Assembly: GCF_026151205.1 (NCBI RefSeq)
Contig: NC_087072.1
Location: 7,674,084 to 7,738,083, forward strand
Source of the DNA: Bolinopsis microptera
Taxonomy: Eukaryota; Ctenophora; Tentaculata; Lobata; Bolinopsidae
Direction of reading: 5' to 3'
Length of the DNA stretch: 64,000 bases
In this document: positions 1 to 12,910 of the stretch, piece by piece
Numbering within the stretch: the first letter of the stretch is position 1
Layout of the letters: every line of letters starts with the position of its first letter
The notes under the pieces: generated by a model
What the model was told of the DNA's origin: nothing
The model's database searches: none
What the model saw: only the letters and a program-made list of their open reading frames with translations
Made by a program: the position numbers and the translations under genes

Positions 1-1809
1 GTTTGCATAACATTCTTCATTTTGCACTTGTTGGTGTAAAATCAGAAGTCATAACAATTGATGATATAACTGAATTCGATATGAATTCAATATTTTGAAA
101 GTCGTGAAAAGAGGTTTTTCCTATCTGTTCGATACTTCGTGGTCTATAACGTGAGTTATGAGTTACCTAATTTTATATGGTGACAAGAAAGAAAACACAC
201 AGATGAGGCTTCAAATCTTCCATTTTAATTTAAGTCTTGAGAGTCTTTTATATGTATGAAATGTTCACTTTGACAAGCAAGATTCGTTTATCTAAAATTG
301 ACAGCTGTTGTACATTATTGAAACAATTGAAAATGAAATCAGCGGGCAAAAGATTCCTTTCATGAGAACGATGAAAACATCGAATTGTTATTATCAGTAT
401 ATTATATAGGGTCTAAGTAAGAGGTGTCAACTGCCTAGGCATCAAACCTTGGCATAGCAGTCGGTAATTATCTTCTGGCCCTAGTGACAAGTAGAAACGG
501 AACGTATCTACAAAAGTAGAAGAATTTTATTATGTTCATACAAGAGAAATGGCTTGCAAAGCAAGAAAGGAAGTTTATTTTACAGTATTCAGCAAATAAC
601 TTAATAACTATAACAAAAATCTTATACTCCACAAACTCAGCTCAATCTAATCAAGTAATCATAATCGTTAATCAGAAACTCAACTTAATGGTTAATCAAT
701 CAGTATATTATTACTATGCTCTGGGAAACGAGAACAACACATAAGTAAAATATTTCATCAGGTACAAAAATTGTCAAAAAATTGTAAAAGGTATTCATAA
801 TTACTTAGCAATTAAAAACAACATCAAATTTGCTCTGAGGAAAAACTTCAGCAAGATTTTTGTTTTGATCTAACTGCGGCTCAAAATTTTAAAATCAACA
901 TCACCAATCTCAATCATTATTTATATATAGTTACAGTCATTTGACAGATCATATTTTCTCATTGACATACGACTTGAAGTCTGTGCAACGGATCTGCATC
1001 ACTAGGCGACATAGCATAATTCATAAAGCACCACACACTACTGCGTCATTAGTACAATTATTTCCGCGGAACCACCAGGATAGCTTTATGTCCCCTGATA
1101 AACCAGATATCGAATAACAAGATCCGTACCTTCTTCTCCGCTCGCCACTTTATTGCAAGCACTTGGTACTTTGGTCATGTTAAACCTGACCAAACCTTGA
1201 AATTGCATTACTTTAACGAGTTGCATTGATCATCAATTAACCAATCTTGATGTACACTGTTAACTTGACAAGATGGCGCTTTAAAATGTCTACTTGTCCG
1301 GCTGACCGTACTGGAGGTCTCGACCACCTGCCTATTATGCTGACTTGACCCGCAAGTTTGAGGCTGAAAGCCAAACGAAGTAAAGTAGTGAGCTCTGTGC
1401 ATGCAGCGGTCTTCTCGATTGTGACGGCACAAGATGTGTTAATCCTTTGTGATATAATCGTTGCTGTACGTTTTTTGCTGTAACAAGTTTGTGTTGTTGA
1501 TACAATTAGCTGTTTTTAAAAATGTGATACGACTTTCGGACATTTAGGTTGCATTGAGACAAATTTCAAAGATGAGGATCGGGAACGGTGTTGGGTTTTG
1601 GCACAGCAATTACAGCTAGTAGTTAGGCCGGTCTGCTGTGACAACAAGAAATAGACTTGTGTTATATTGCCCGTTTAACTACAAGTCACAGTTAGTTGGC
1701 GGACCTAATAGCAATTGACTATCGAGGAGACTACCTTGTTTTCAGGATGATTGTTGTAAGTGTAACATTACATTTGATACAGACACTGTATTTCAGCTAG
1801 CCTGATAGG
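1..1809. other. unassigned AT-rich sequence
   Basis: I see no convincing exon, RNA gene or transposon terminus here. The short open frames show no protein family signature and no splice-flanked conserved blocks. Confidence 0.4.
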
Positions 1810-1861
1810 ATGATGGTTACGAATGTTCAGATTCTTCCAGCCTCTCCCGTCATCCCTCCTG
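1810..1861 (+). CDS. candidate distal alternative first exon of the NHL gene
   Basis: An ATG at 1810 opens 17 codons plus one base and runs straight into a perfect GTAAGT donor at 1862. The exon therefore ends in phase 1, the phase used by the three better-supported first exons at 6826, 8135 and 8689. Its Ser/Pro-rich peptide (ILPASPVIPP) is loosely like the start of the 8689 exon. The distance of 7.2 kb to the common exon at 9048 and the short length make this tentative; it could be a chance ATG plus donor. Confidence 0.3.
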
Positions 1862-2922
1862 GTAAGTCTTAGGAACAAACGACTTTTTATTTCTACTCAC
1901 CTGCACCAAACATTAAAACAGATTAGGGTAACAAATATTTTCTTAAATCTAATATTAATGCAACATATGTAATATGATCATAGCGACTATGATGAGAAAA
2001 TTGTTGGTCGCGTAGTATAGATTTTGGGCAATGTTTAAAGTGCAGCTGTGCTGGACCGTGAGTTAATAACATCTGTCACAGTCTTTGTTGCTGACAACTT
2101 ATAGTGACCATCTAAATCACATCATCTCTGCATTAATTTGACCCTAGGATTTGTTCAAGATTATTGTGAATGATTTGACCCGTAGAGGTTTAAAATTTAA
2201 CTCTTTGAATGATCTTAATAAGCTTAAGATATTAGCCGATGATAGAGTTGCTTGGAGAAACAAATTTTTATTCTAGCTGTCTTGATCTGTACTGATCATC
2301 ATTTTAGGATGTCTTGATTTCTTTTAGGGGGTTTGAATATTTTAATGGTGTAAACAGTTTCTTAATAATGACCCTAGGATCGAGCAATTAGTATCATTAT
2401 GATAAACGTCGCCAGTAGGTAATATAGCGTTTGCTATAATGCTATGATAGGAGCAATATGTTGTTAGTCTTAGTTTTTTGCTGCCTTATTTGGGACCAAC
2501 GATTAATAATCTTAGTTTCAACTTCAAGCAGTCCTAACTCCTAAAGAACTTTTTGCCTGCCTTCATGCCTAAGTGTTCATCACTCTACATCTCAAGATAT
2601 TGTTATATAACTATAATATATATATATATATTGTTATATAACTATACAAGATAAAGAAGGGTTGTGTAAGATACAACTGCAAGCTTGTTTATTATCGACC
2701 TTGACTGTAATAATAGAGATGAAATCTCATCATGCGAAGCATCCCGGAAAGATGACGTAGGAAAGTGTAAACGCGATTAGATTGCATGCAAGGTGGTCAA
2801 TCAAATACTAATAATGTTGAAGTTCTCTAACAACAAAGAAAGCCCGCCAGTGCCATATTGCTTCCGTTGGCATGGCCTGAGAGAAATTTTCTGATTAAAG
2901 TCACAATTATTGGCGCCGTTTA
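1862..2922. other. unassigned sequence with a small AT palindrome
   Basis: No gene is recognised. A short inverted repeat built on TTGTTATATAACTATA flanks an AT dinucleotide run at about 2600-2645. Confidence 0.35.
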
Positions 2923-3735
2923 GCCTGGTCGGTACTTTTGTATTTTAATTCTGCAGAGTTTGGAAATGGTTTGTGCTCAAGAGGCATGATCTAGCAAAAT
3001 CATTTCTCAGACATCCGTGATCCGGAGCCGATAGTTTTAAAATGGCGTTGATTACAGCTGATTATAATGCCGATTTACAACTTTAACTTCGCAAGTTTTT
3101 TTACTTGTAGTTCATCACTTCGACGTGCAATAGAATTTAATTGATTCACGTTGTTCCGAGTATACTTTCGTGCTTATAAGCTTGTCACAATCGAGGGCGA
3201 TACCGTTCTATTAGTTTTTGCTTTAAAGTTATTAAGAAAAAAGCACAGTCAACATGGAGATAAAAATATAGTTACTTTTACTTTAACAGCTTTTTCCTGC
3301 TTGATATCGTCCATTTATTGCTTGATTGTTTGGCCTGGTCGGTACTTTTGTATTTGAATTCTGCAGAGTTTGGAAATGGTTTGTGCTCAAGAGGCATGAT
3401 CTAGCAAAACCATTTCTCAGACATCCGTGATCCGGAGCCGATAGTTTTAAAATGGCGTTGATTAAAGCTGATTATAATGCCGATTTACAACTTTAACTTC
3501 GCAACTTTTTTTACTTGTAGTTCATCACTTCGACGTGCAATAGAATTTAATTGATTCACGTTGTTCCGAGTATACTTTCGTGCTTATAAGCTTGTCACAA
3601 TCGAGGGCGATACCGTTCTATTAATTTTTGCTTAAAAGTTATTAAGAAAAAAGCACAGTCAACATGGAGATAAAAATATAGTTACTTTTACTTTAACAGC
3701 TTTTTCCTGCTTGATATCGTCCATTTATTGCTTGA
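2923..3735 (+). repeat. 410-bp tandem duplication (two copies)
   Basis: The unit starting GCCTGGTCGGTACTTTTG at 2923 recurs at 3333, and the copies stay aligned to about 3735 with only a few substitutions. The period is 410 bp. The unit carries no convincing coding sequence. The high identity suggests a recent tandem duplication or an assembly duplicate. Confidence 0.85.
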
Positions 3736-6700
3736 TATCACTTCTTGTTTTTCGTTGTAAGCTGGAAGTTTGAGTTTCAGATATATCCCTCGGGCCGTTT
3801 TCAATTTGTTTCTTAGAAAATATATTTCTCGATTTCTCCTATTGCATATATGGCTGCACTTCAATTGACTCTAGTATTGATATCGTTTCAATGGCTGTCC
3901 TTCCTGATGGTACCATTCGTCATTCGTGGTCAAAGATATGGTCGAAGGGAAATATGGACTGATTTTAATGTACATAAGTCATAAATCAATTTCCAGGGTC
4001 TAAATACCTTTTGAATGTTTTAGCGTGATTAAAAGCTAAATACTTGGGTATAGAATTGAAACGGGTACAATTTAAGATGGAACGGTTTTGACCAAACAGT
4101 ATTTTAGACATGTAGTGCAATAATATCGACTGTCGTTGTCAACTTACCTTATCGGATATAAATAAAAAATATGAACGTAGGGCCTCCAGCGTCTTCGTAA
4201 TTTCTGTCAAATAAAGTCCGATAAGGTACTTGCACAAAAACAGCTGTTTAAGATTATGATTGCCATACTCTTCTGGTATAATTATAGACCAGACAAGTAT
4301 GGTGGTATTGTAACTATATCTGATTTAACTTAATTAATTTAATTTATAGGATAAAATATTTGGAATCTTCCCTATGGTAGCCCTCCAGGCTCCACGGTTT
4401 TTGATTTTGGGTATAACATTGTAACAACGACATCTCAATAGCTGGCTATGAAGTAGCTATTAACCATTCAATTAATCATTTGATTAATCAGCCTTCAACT
4501 TGTTATTCAACAGAATAACTTATTATTCAAAAGGCTAACTAGTATATCATCAATATCAAAAACAAAAATGGTCAATAGGTACCTAGTTGCCATTATGGAC
4601 AACGTCCATCTTATCGAACATAGTGGTAATTTGAACTATGGCCGACTAATATAGGCGGTATGGTAATTTAATGTTTGATGCCGAAGAGTACGTTGAGATG
4701 AATAATATACGCATTGATTTTATTCCACTATTTTTTCGCATTGCAATCACATGAATAAATTGTAACTGTCATTACTTTTTTTAATAACAATTCCGATACT
4801 CATAATAGTCGCAATCGCATGAAAAATTGTTACTATCATCAATTTTTTATAATAATTCCGATACTCATAATAGTTGTAAACAGACAATTTATTAATGTTA
4901 TCTCCGATATCGTTACTTGTTGCTAATGCTAAATTTGTAAATATTCCATTTTAACTTGTCACGTGGCGACGATATTTATATTTTCTTCACCACCTCTTTT
5001 CATCACGAATACACGATCACTTTCAATGACACAGGAATATTTACAGTCACAATCGCCACCGGTACTTCTCAGATCTCACAAAGTCTCATGGATAAATGTT
5101 ATCAGTATCCATGAATAAGGGTGCCCTAATTCCGGGGAAATGTGTTTTTGCGACATTACGGTACAATCAGCTCAAGTTCATTGTTCAGCACAAAGAGTTT
5201 GAATCCATAATTAAAAGTCTTCCTTCTATGCTTGTCAGCGAACGCGTGCAACAATTTTTAATTAGCAACATTTACAAAAACACTATCGACCTCAGGAAAA
5301 ATTCATTGCTTTTTTATGTCCGCTCTCGAAAACTAGTTTTTTCCGATATCGTATTAATTTAAACTTGCAAAGGATCGTTTCATCTGCCGCTTTCCGGACT
5401 TTCAAAGCGTAAAACTTTTCCTGAATCAAACCGTGAACTGACAGTACAAGTGAACAGTGGCTGACCGACTGCACTCTGGCGACTTACTGCAAACAGACCG
5501 CGACTTAAGTGACCACACTAAACACTTGTATTAGACATGGAGCGGTCTGAAATGTTGATTCAATTGAATAATGAATAGGTGCTATTATCAAGTCATTTAT
5601 ATTGTTACATAGTTTTTATTGTTAGTTCATTTTATCGGCGATCTTATCTGGCCAAGATAATATATAGTGAGTATTTAATACTTTTAGTGATCCTAGCCGA
5701 CCTCAAATTTTAATAAACTGATGGAAATTGTCCCCATGATGTTGTTAACATCCGAGAGACTTCTCTCGAATGATAACTCATACTGAACTCTTTTGATTAA
5801 GCAGTCTTACCTGTCAGAACTACAATATTGCGACTATAGCTACTGTCTCAGGCCTCAAGCAAAATTTACGAAGATCTTTCATCTTAACCATTCAGGTCTA
5901 AAATGATAAAATCAAGAAAATAGGTGGCCGAATGTCCTTAAAATGTTAACAAGAAGACAAACAATAGAATCAAACGTTCTAGTAATAAAACGTGGGAAGT
6001 CGATACTAAAAGTTTAGGTGCTCGGTGTTTTGTTCAAGATATCTAATAGTAGTATTCTACCATATTTCTTTATCTATACATAACAGCTTAAAAACAAAGC
6101 AATCGTAGTCGGATATTTCAATTCCGTCTGCAGTTACGTCATGAGTGAGCCACAATAGAAGTGGTCTGTAACTACTTGTTGTTAACTCACATGTACACAC
6201 GTGAGTTCTGATCTCTCCGCATGAGTTAAATCATGAAGTTTGGCTCCAATTCATGTAAACAAGACGTGAATTAAATTTTACAATTTCTCTTGCAGTTGAA
6301 GACAATAGTGCTCGGTGCACCAATTGAATCACTTCCTCCGCAAGTTTAATGCTTATTGCTTACTGATAGTAGAGCTTTTGCAAACATAATACCGATTCGT
6401 GGAGCACTTTAAAGTTTGTTTTAAGAACAGTCGTCCATCTAACAAAAGGTGGGTTGTGACGCGGCTACATCCTGATGCTCCATCTGCGAATTTCCTGGAG
6501 AAACATTAACTTGAGAAACCTGGGAAGCAGATCTGATGAGGTCAAAGCATCGCCTGTTAAAACAGCCCCATCATCTCAGACCTCGTCTAATCACCACGTC
6601 CTGCATCCAAAAACTGCTGTTTAAACGGACCACGTGACAGACACGTGACAGAAATACCTGCTTGCTGTGTAACAACGGATCATCAATATTATTGAGCTAG

Positions 6701-6825
6701 TGATCGCTGCTGGTGTACTCATCTCATATCGCACTACTACGGCGACTCTGCACACAAATTGTTTGAATACGTCAAGTTTTGTGGTGTGAAACTTTCTTAT
6801 TGTTGGATCAGCTGTTTAGTTAAAT
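3736..6825. other. unassigned sequence upstream of the NHL gene
   Basis: No supportable gene is visible. At about 4736-4875 a unit of roughly 70 bp containing AATTCCGATACTCATAATAG is present twice in tandem. The rest is AT-rich with short chance ORFs. The last few hundred bases before 6826 presumably include promoter sequence of the first well-supported NHL first exon, but I could not pick out a core promoter motif. Confidence 0.4.
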
Positions 6826-6943
6826 ATGTCTACAGCCGCAAGTCACGTGGTCTTACCTCGACTCAAGAATTTCAACCAGGTTTCCTTTGTGGCCAATGCT
6901 GTCACATCGTCCGCAGACAAGATGAAAGGGGGTAGGGGTAAAG
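6826..6943 (+). CDS. alternative first exon A of the NHL gene
   Basis: The ATG at 6826 opens 39 codons and one base, ending at AAAG before GTGAGT. It joins in frame to the common exon at 9048, where the split codon completes as GTG (Val). The peptide ends in a basic Gly-rich stretch (KMKGGRGK), comparable to the GRMK end of exon B. It implies its own promoter upstream of 6826. Confidence 0.65.
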
Positions 6944-9900
6944 GTGAGTGGTTAGATCCATGTTTGTGTATGATGGCTTGTACTAGCTGCAGAACTTGCG
7001 AAATTAAGGTACAAGGGTCCTCTTACCTGGGGATCCTAGGCTAATAATATTCATAAAATAGGGTCTAGCCCTTGGAACATTCTAGCAGATATAAGATACA
7101 ATTCATGGGATAGAAGCTAGGTTTATAAATAAATATTTTATAGCTGAACTGTTGTTTGTTAAACTTATCGTGTGTCGTGCGTTTTAAGTAGCTTACCCGG
7201 AAATTTGGCAAGCTTGTAAAATTGTAACAAAACAAGAATTGCGCCCGTTGTTTCGTTTTGGCGGACGCTAGACTTCCATTTCACTAACTATAACTATTAA
7301 TATAACATTATAAGCTCTAATCAGCTCACCTTATAATAATAATATTGAAACATCAGTACACTACGCGTGCCACGTTCAAGTTGGGCGTATTACAAAATAC
7401 TATACATTACTAGTATACATCAAAATACGCTCGTGCCGCGCATTCATCGACCACAGACTAGCTATACACCACATCTCCGCAAGCAATCCTCGCGCGCGTG
7501 CGCGCGGCAAGTTGACATGGTAACGAACGGAAGTAAGTAAGTAAGTAAGCAAGGAACACGACATATATTTGACCCACCTACTGCAATCCCCGAAATCCAC
7601 GTTTTTCTGCAAAAACCTCCATTCGTAACCTTTCACTATTGCCTTTTTTCAAAAGGGTGAAAAGGAAAAAATGAATAAAAATGCATCGCCTTCACTTGAT
7701 TGGACATAAGTTCGTATTGTTTACCTGTCAGTGGAATGTAAATCATCCGTATTAATAAAATGGTGATAACGTCTTGACTCTTGAGAGAAGATGTTCAGTG
7801 TCACCATTGAAAAGTGTAATTTTGATCTCTTAGGAAGTTCAAGACTGAAAATAGGTGTTTAAATTCCTCCTGGACGGTAAAAATCCAGAAATAACTGACT
7901 CATGACTCGGTAGGGGGTATTATTAACAATAATTTCAGCAAGTAACCTACGTTACAAGTTCACGATATAAATCTGACTAGTTGGCATAAACTTGAGAGTG
8001 CCGACCTCACTCTTTGTTTGATTAGATTTAGTTTTGTCACACTGACTGAAGTGTGAAGTAGTTGAGCCACTGTTCACTCTAGACTGACTTGACTTACAAT
8101 ACACGGTGTTGTAAAGCACACCTACAGTAGAATCATGACAACAACAATATCTTCAACACTGCCTCCTCTGGATCGGCTTGATACCGTGGCCACGGCTAAC
8201 ACCTCCGTGAAGCTGAACCTTAAAGCAGCAGCCAAGGCGGCTAGAATCGCTTACAGGTGGAAGAGTTACTCAAAGGATGGCAGAATGAAAGGTGAGGAAT
8301 GAGAAGCTCCATTTTTGAGTGCGGACTGCGGAGAAGGTAAAATTTTATTGGCTTGTTTCACCGCGGTTTCAGACGGCGCCTTATGGAAATTGGAATGGCT
8401 GCTCGTTAGAATGTTATCTAATTTTGGCTTGTTGGCCTTGGATTTATTAAAATTCTTCAAAATGAATGATGAACATGTGGCTGATATGATACCTGTACCG
8501 GTGAAAATAGATTCAGCACTATCACACACTTATCACTTATCCAATCAACTGCCAATTCTTTCCATGATTAGCAAGACGTGATCTTAATAGCGAAATACTT
8601 CATACATTTCCGATCATGCACTATACACTACACAGTTCACATCTATCTACATTTTAAAACTTGATATCTAAAAACGTCTGACTAGATAATGTCAAACACT
8701 TTGCCAGTCATTGCCAGCCCCTGCTCCCTGGTAGGCGGCAACCTTACAACCGTCCCTAAAAGTGTAGGCGGTCTTGCCAACGGGTTTACCAGACCACCAC
8801 CCAGTACCCCGTCTGTTCGTGTGAGCCTGAGGAGTATCGGTAATGCGGCTAAGTATGCTTATCGGTGGAAACGGGCCGGTCTCGCAACGGACGAATTTGG
8901 CAATAAGATAGGTCGTAGTAAGTTTTGGAGACTACTAAGGCTATTTGCGATTTTTGTTGTAAACGTATCTTTTAAATTTAGTTTTACCATCAATTTTGGT
9001 CTAGTAATAATTTTGTGGCATTTGAATTGATTTTCCTTTTATTTCAGTGAACAAGGGACCGACGATTGAGGAGTTACGGCAACAAGCCTTAGATAGAGCT
9101 AAACAATCTATGTACAAAGAAAGTGGAATAATAATGGGAAAACTGAAACGTTTAACTTGCTTGGTAAGTTCTTAATTTCGACAGAGAACTTGCACTAATA
9201 GTAATAGTAATAATAATGTGTATTTAAACAAATTCAAGTTCCTTTCACTTGCTTATTGATCAAAGTTGATCATAATAAGTGAATTAGATTTTCCTAAGAA
9301 GGACAACACATTCTATAAACAGTTTTTTATATAAAATTCTCATTTTTGGATTAACCACGATGATATTATACTAAAATTCGAACCCAGGTCGCAAATATGA
9401 GAAGGGAAACCGATATTGATGCAGAGTACGTCAGACTGGAGATAAAGAAACTCACCAAACGAGCAATTCAGGTGATCATCACGTTTTCTAGATTACCATT
9501 CGTGTCGTTTGTACTTGTAGTCACTAGTCATCTATTGTGGTATGACATTTTAGAGGCGATTGCTCATTGCATGCATACATTTTTTTGAGTTCATCATAAC
9601 GTTCTAGAAACTCTCAAAAACTTAGTCTTAAAGTTGAGTTTTGAAAGAAAATTGCAAACGTTTCTCTTGACGTACGCTGTAACCCCTTTTGATCGCGCGC
9701 CGAGAGGTATACAACGTGTAGAAACGTTTCTCAGTATACTTACTCTGGATTCAATTTGCCAGGAGATTTACGCTAGGGAGGAGGAGCTGTTAGAGCAGGT
9801 AGATAAACTAGTGAAAGAAGCTAACACCACTCTTGATGGCCAGTACAAGCAACTCTCTAACCTCAAAACCCAATTCAATTCCAAGGTCAGTCGATTTACC

Positions 9901-12038
9901 AACTTATACTTTTATACGATAGGAAACTTGAAATTGAAAAAAAGCTAAATTAACATTTACATAGCGATAAATAAGTCAATTTAGGTTAACTGCTGACATT
10001 TTCAGGAGATGGTGTGCAGTGAAAGACTTGAACAGGAGATTGATCACGAAGTTCTGAAAACCCCTGCCCCTCTAATAACTTACCAAGAGAACGTTCAACA
10101 AGCCCTGAACTTCCTGAAAACCAATGAGGCTAACTACAAGAGAAGATGGGTGGGGTTCAGGACTGCCAACGAGCCGAACTTTAAGAACACTGTCAAAGTG
10201 CTGGGATTTGTTGGAATATCAGACCCCAGAGCAGTCAGACCTTGGAGGTTAGTACGGTCAAAAAGCTACTGGATTTTCACAAATAAGATTTAGATGAGTA
10301 GAGGCAACCTTTTTGATTGATCTAGAATGGGCGTTAAAATAAGTAATTACCCGACAGAAGTATTGGAAAAGAAGGAATAGAGTACGGACAGTTTAGAGGA
10401 CCCGTTGGGATCGATGTTAGCATGAGAGGGGAAATTGCCATCTCAGACTTCGAAAATCATCGAGTACAGGTGATCAAACTATAGCACATATTTATTATTT
10501 ATCGCAGACATCAATAATAGTTCTAACTTATTTAGTTCACAGATTTGACTCGCCATTATAAAAAAACAATATTTTTATAACAGATTCTTTTCTCCAATAT
10601 AATACGACTAAATTTCTTTCGCAGCTGCTTGATAAAAACGAGGAGTTCAAAGGAGTGTTTGGAAGCAAGGGATCAGATTCTGGTAGCATGAAGGGGCCGA
10701 ACGATGTTAAATGTGATAAGGATGGTCGATATGTGGTGGCGGACACTTTCAATCATAGGATCTCATGGTATGATAATGTAAGTAGACTTCCACTAATCAC
10801 CCAGTCCTGAATTGTTCCTTCGTAGGGAATGTTCCATTTATAATGATTCACGAAAGTGGTCCTCTTCCATTTGCTCATTTGCTAACGCCGGTATTATATC
10901 AGAAATTGGAGCACCTACAAAGCATAGGAAGAAAAGGAAACAAAGCAGGAGAGTTTGACAGACCTAGAAGTTTGGCTATAACCAGCGAGGGTAACATTGT
11001 GGTGGCGGACACTGGAAATCAACGTGTCCAGGTAAGCCAGCAGGAGTGCAAGGGAAAACAGTGATTGTTCCGTTATTGACATTCTTGTGGATACAATTCA
11101 TAATAATATGACCATTTTGACATGTTATTTATTCTACTGATCACAGGTATTCACGGGAGATGGGGAGTATTTGTTTGCGTTTGGAGATCTTGGCAAGGGT
11201 CCAGGCCAGTTCAAAGGACCACATGGACTGGCTGTTGATCACAAGAACAATATCTACGTGGCTGATCTCTACAATCATCGCATCCAGGTACTGTACACTG
11301 ATAGCATTGTTTTTCAGTCAATAAGATACTTTAAAATCAGTCCAGCATTGTTATTACAAGTGCACTGCTTGCCACTAACTTTTTAAAGCGTGAGACAGTC
11401 CGAGCACGTATAAGTCGTGATAGTTTGTCGTGAGTGTAAGATATTCACTGATAATAGAAACATGCTAAATTAAAATAGTGAGTGGAATATGCGGTATATC
11501 TAACAAGATGATTATAATGGTGCATGACACTGCACGACACCCGATAATATCGTTAAACACATCTCTTAGGTGTTCGACGAATCAGGAAAGTTTGTCAGAT
11601 CGTTCGGGAAGGAAGGACGGCTGGAAGGCGAGTTATCAGAACCACGAGCGATAGCCTTCACTCCGTCCACCTCGCCGGGGGAGGCAGGTAACCTTCTGGT
11701 GGCAGAGATGGAGAACCAGAGAGTTACTATGTTTAGCGACGATGGACAGTACCTCTGTATTTACGGGGACTCTTGTGAGGTATTATATTTACTAGCCACC
11801 AGGTTTTATGTTCATTTTGTTCTTGATCAAGGGCTCTAAGGAGTTACAGTGCCCCAATTTGGAGTGCAAAGTGTTGACAAATAATAAGTCAAGAACTAAA
11901 AGTTGTATCTAAAACTAACATGATATTTGTGTTTTGCAGGAGAACAGTTCGTTTGGTTGTCCAAGCGGAGTAGCAGTTGATTCAGAAGGGAGAATATTTA
12001 TCAGCGACTCAAAGCTCAATGTTATCCACATTCTCTGA
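6826..12038 (+). CDS. coiled-coil NHL-repeat protein (TRIM2/3/71-like tail, no RING or B-box)
   Basis: The common body is joined from exons 9048-9163, 9388-9471, 9763-9885, 10006-10247, 10358-10469, 10625-10777, 10903-11031, 11147-11287, 11570-11779 and 11940-12038 (stop TGA). All junctions are GT-AG and in phase. Alternative first exons lie at 6826-6943, 8135-8291 and 8689-8917; the last gives 545 residues. The exons to about 10247 encode a charged, helical, coiled-coil-like region. From about 10358 there are six NHL repeats, each with the G-x-F-x-x-P...DxxNHRVQ pattern (for example GQFRGPVGIDV and ADTGNQRVQVF), expected to fold as a six-bladed propeller that binds protein or RNA. The architecture resembles the C-terminal half of TRIM-NHL proteins, but no RING, B-box or filamin domain was found, so ubiquitin-ligase activity is not supported. 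The repeat assignment is firm; cellular role is unknown. Confidence 0.88.
6944..8134. other. intron / upstream region between alternative first exons A and B
   Basis: It contains the partial hAT-type MITE at 7023, a CG-alternating run at about 7491-7508 (CGCGCGCGTGCGCGCGG) and a short GTAA microsatellite at about 7532-7550. No other coding exon is seen. Confidence 0.4.
7023..7062 (+). mobile_element. partial copy of the TTACCTGGGG hAT-type MITE
   Basis: It begins TTACCTGGGGATCCTAGGCT and continues AATAATATTCATAA like the left half of the other copies. The right half with GGCGGAATGACAGGCTG and GGCCCAGTAA is missing. It is either a truncated copy or a diverged half element. Confidence 0.55.
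8135..8291 (+). CDS. alternative first exon B of the NHL gene
   Basis: The ATG at 8135 opens 52 codons plus one base to a GTGAGG donor at 8292, ending in phase 1. It encodes AARIAYRWK, closely matching AAKYAYRWK in exon C, so exons B and C are paralogous first exons, probably from local duplication. That shared AYRWK motif, lost in exon A, may be a functional element of the N-terminus. Confidence 0.75.
8292..8688. other. intron / probable promoter region of first exon C
   Basis: No further exon is recognised between alternative first exons B and C. The short frames here are not supported as coding. Confidence 0.4.
8689..8917 (+). CDS. alternative first exon C of the NHL gene
   Basis: The ATG at 8689 opens 76 codons plus one base, ending at GGTCGTA before GTAAGT (phase 1). 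The split codon with the exon at 9048 becomes ATG. The peptide is Ser/Pro-rich, then carries AAKYAYRWK, shared with exon B. Being closest to the body it may be the default start. Confidence 0.78.
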
Positions 12039-12781
12039 GAACCAGAATGAGATAAGTTTTCGATATCTCTCTACTGTTCAGAGAGGTGAATTTGTTTGAT
12101 TGATAAGATGAAAGAGTGTAAAACACAAACCTAATTCATTGGTGATCGTTGTTCAGAAAAGCTCATTAAAATAGAGGGTGTAAGATGACGGAGAGTGATC
12201 TTAAGATCTTAGTTAATCGACACAGATGAACTTTACAAAGGACTTGCAAGCTGAATTTGTCAGAAATTGACCGAGGTCAACCAAATGCATTCAGATTCGT
12301 GAAGTGCAGAACTATTGTTTTAGAACTAGACTGTTGTTTTAGAACTAAACTGTTTTAGATGTGTGGAATAGTAGGCTACATGAAAGGAATACAGGAATAT
12401 CAGTATCCTTGAATTTTGCGAGGAAACCGACCGTGTAAAGAATGTATAGTGCTGTAAATATATTCATTTTTTTTCAACAGTTGATAACATTTTTTCATCG
12501 TTCTTGTTTTAGGTATTGTAAAACTATCTAAAATAAATAAATTCTAACATTAACATTTAATAAGGGAAACTCAATAGATTGAGGAAAATAATTAAATATT
12601 TTGAGTACAAAAATTAAACAGCTAAGCTGTATACAAATCACATTATATTCATTATTCAACTTGTAGGAACCCGCCTATAAAACGTACAAATTATTACGTA
12701 CAAAACATAATATAAAACAAATAGCATTAATTATATCGCAAATATGTTAATCATAAATAAAATCATCCCATATCTAAAGGT
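12039..12781. other. 3' UTR and spacer between two convergent genes
   Basis: This stretch after the NHL stop contains AT-rich 3' UTR-like sequence and the polyadenylation candidate at 12532. No coding sequence is seen. Confidence 0.45.
12532..12541 (+). terminator. candidate polyadenylation signal of the NHL gene
   Basis: Overlapping AATAAA hexamers (AAATAAATAA) lie about 495 bp after the NHL stop codon, before convergent transcription from the cathepsin gene. No experimental 3' end is available. Confidence 0.45.
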
Positions 12782-12910
12782 CTGGATACTGGTGGGGAAA
12801 TTAACATATGTTTTGACACGTGACAGTCATCCCGGGTTTTGATTGGAAGCTGATTGCTTTATCACTGTCACGTGTCAGAAAAAATGGTTGACCTACCCAC
12901 CAATATCCAG
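12782..12910. mobile_element. small hairpin MITE with CACGTG-containing inverted repeats
   Basis: The ends CTGGATACTGGTGGG and CCCACCAATATCCAG are inverted repeats, and inside them TGACACGTGACAGT pairs with ACTGTCACGTGTCA. This gives a roughly 129-bp fold-back element. A related element is at 20163-20277. No target duplication is clear. Confidence 0.65.

Noticed and set aside
3151-3357. 68-residue hydrophobic frame in the 410-bp duplication
   Set aside because: The second copy does not keep the same frame intact, so coding is unlikely.
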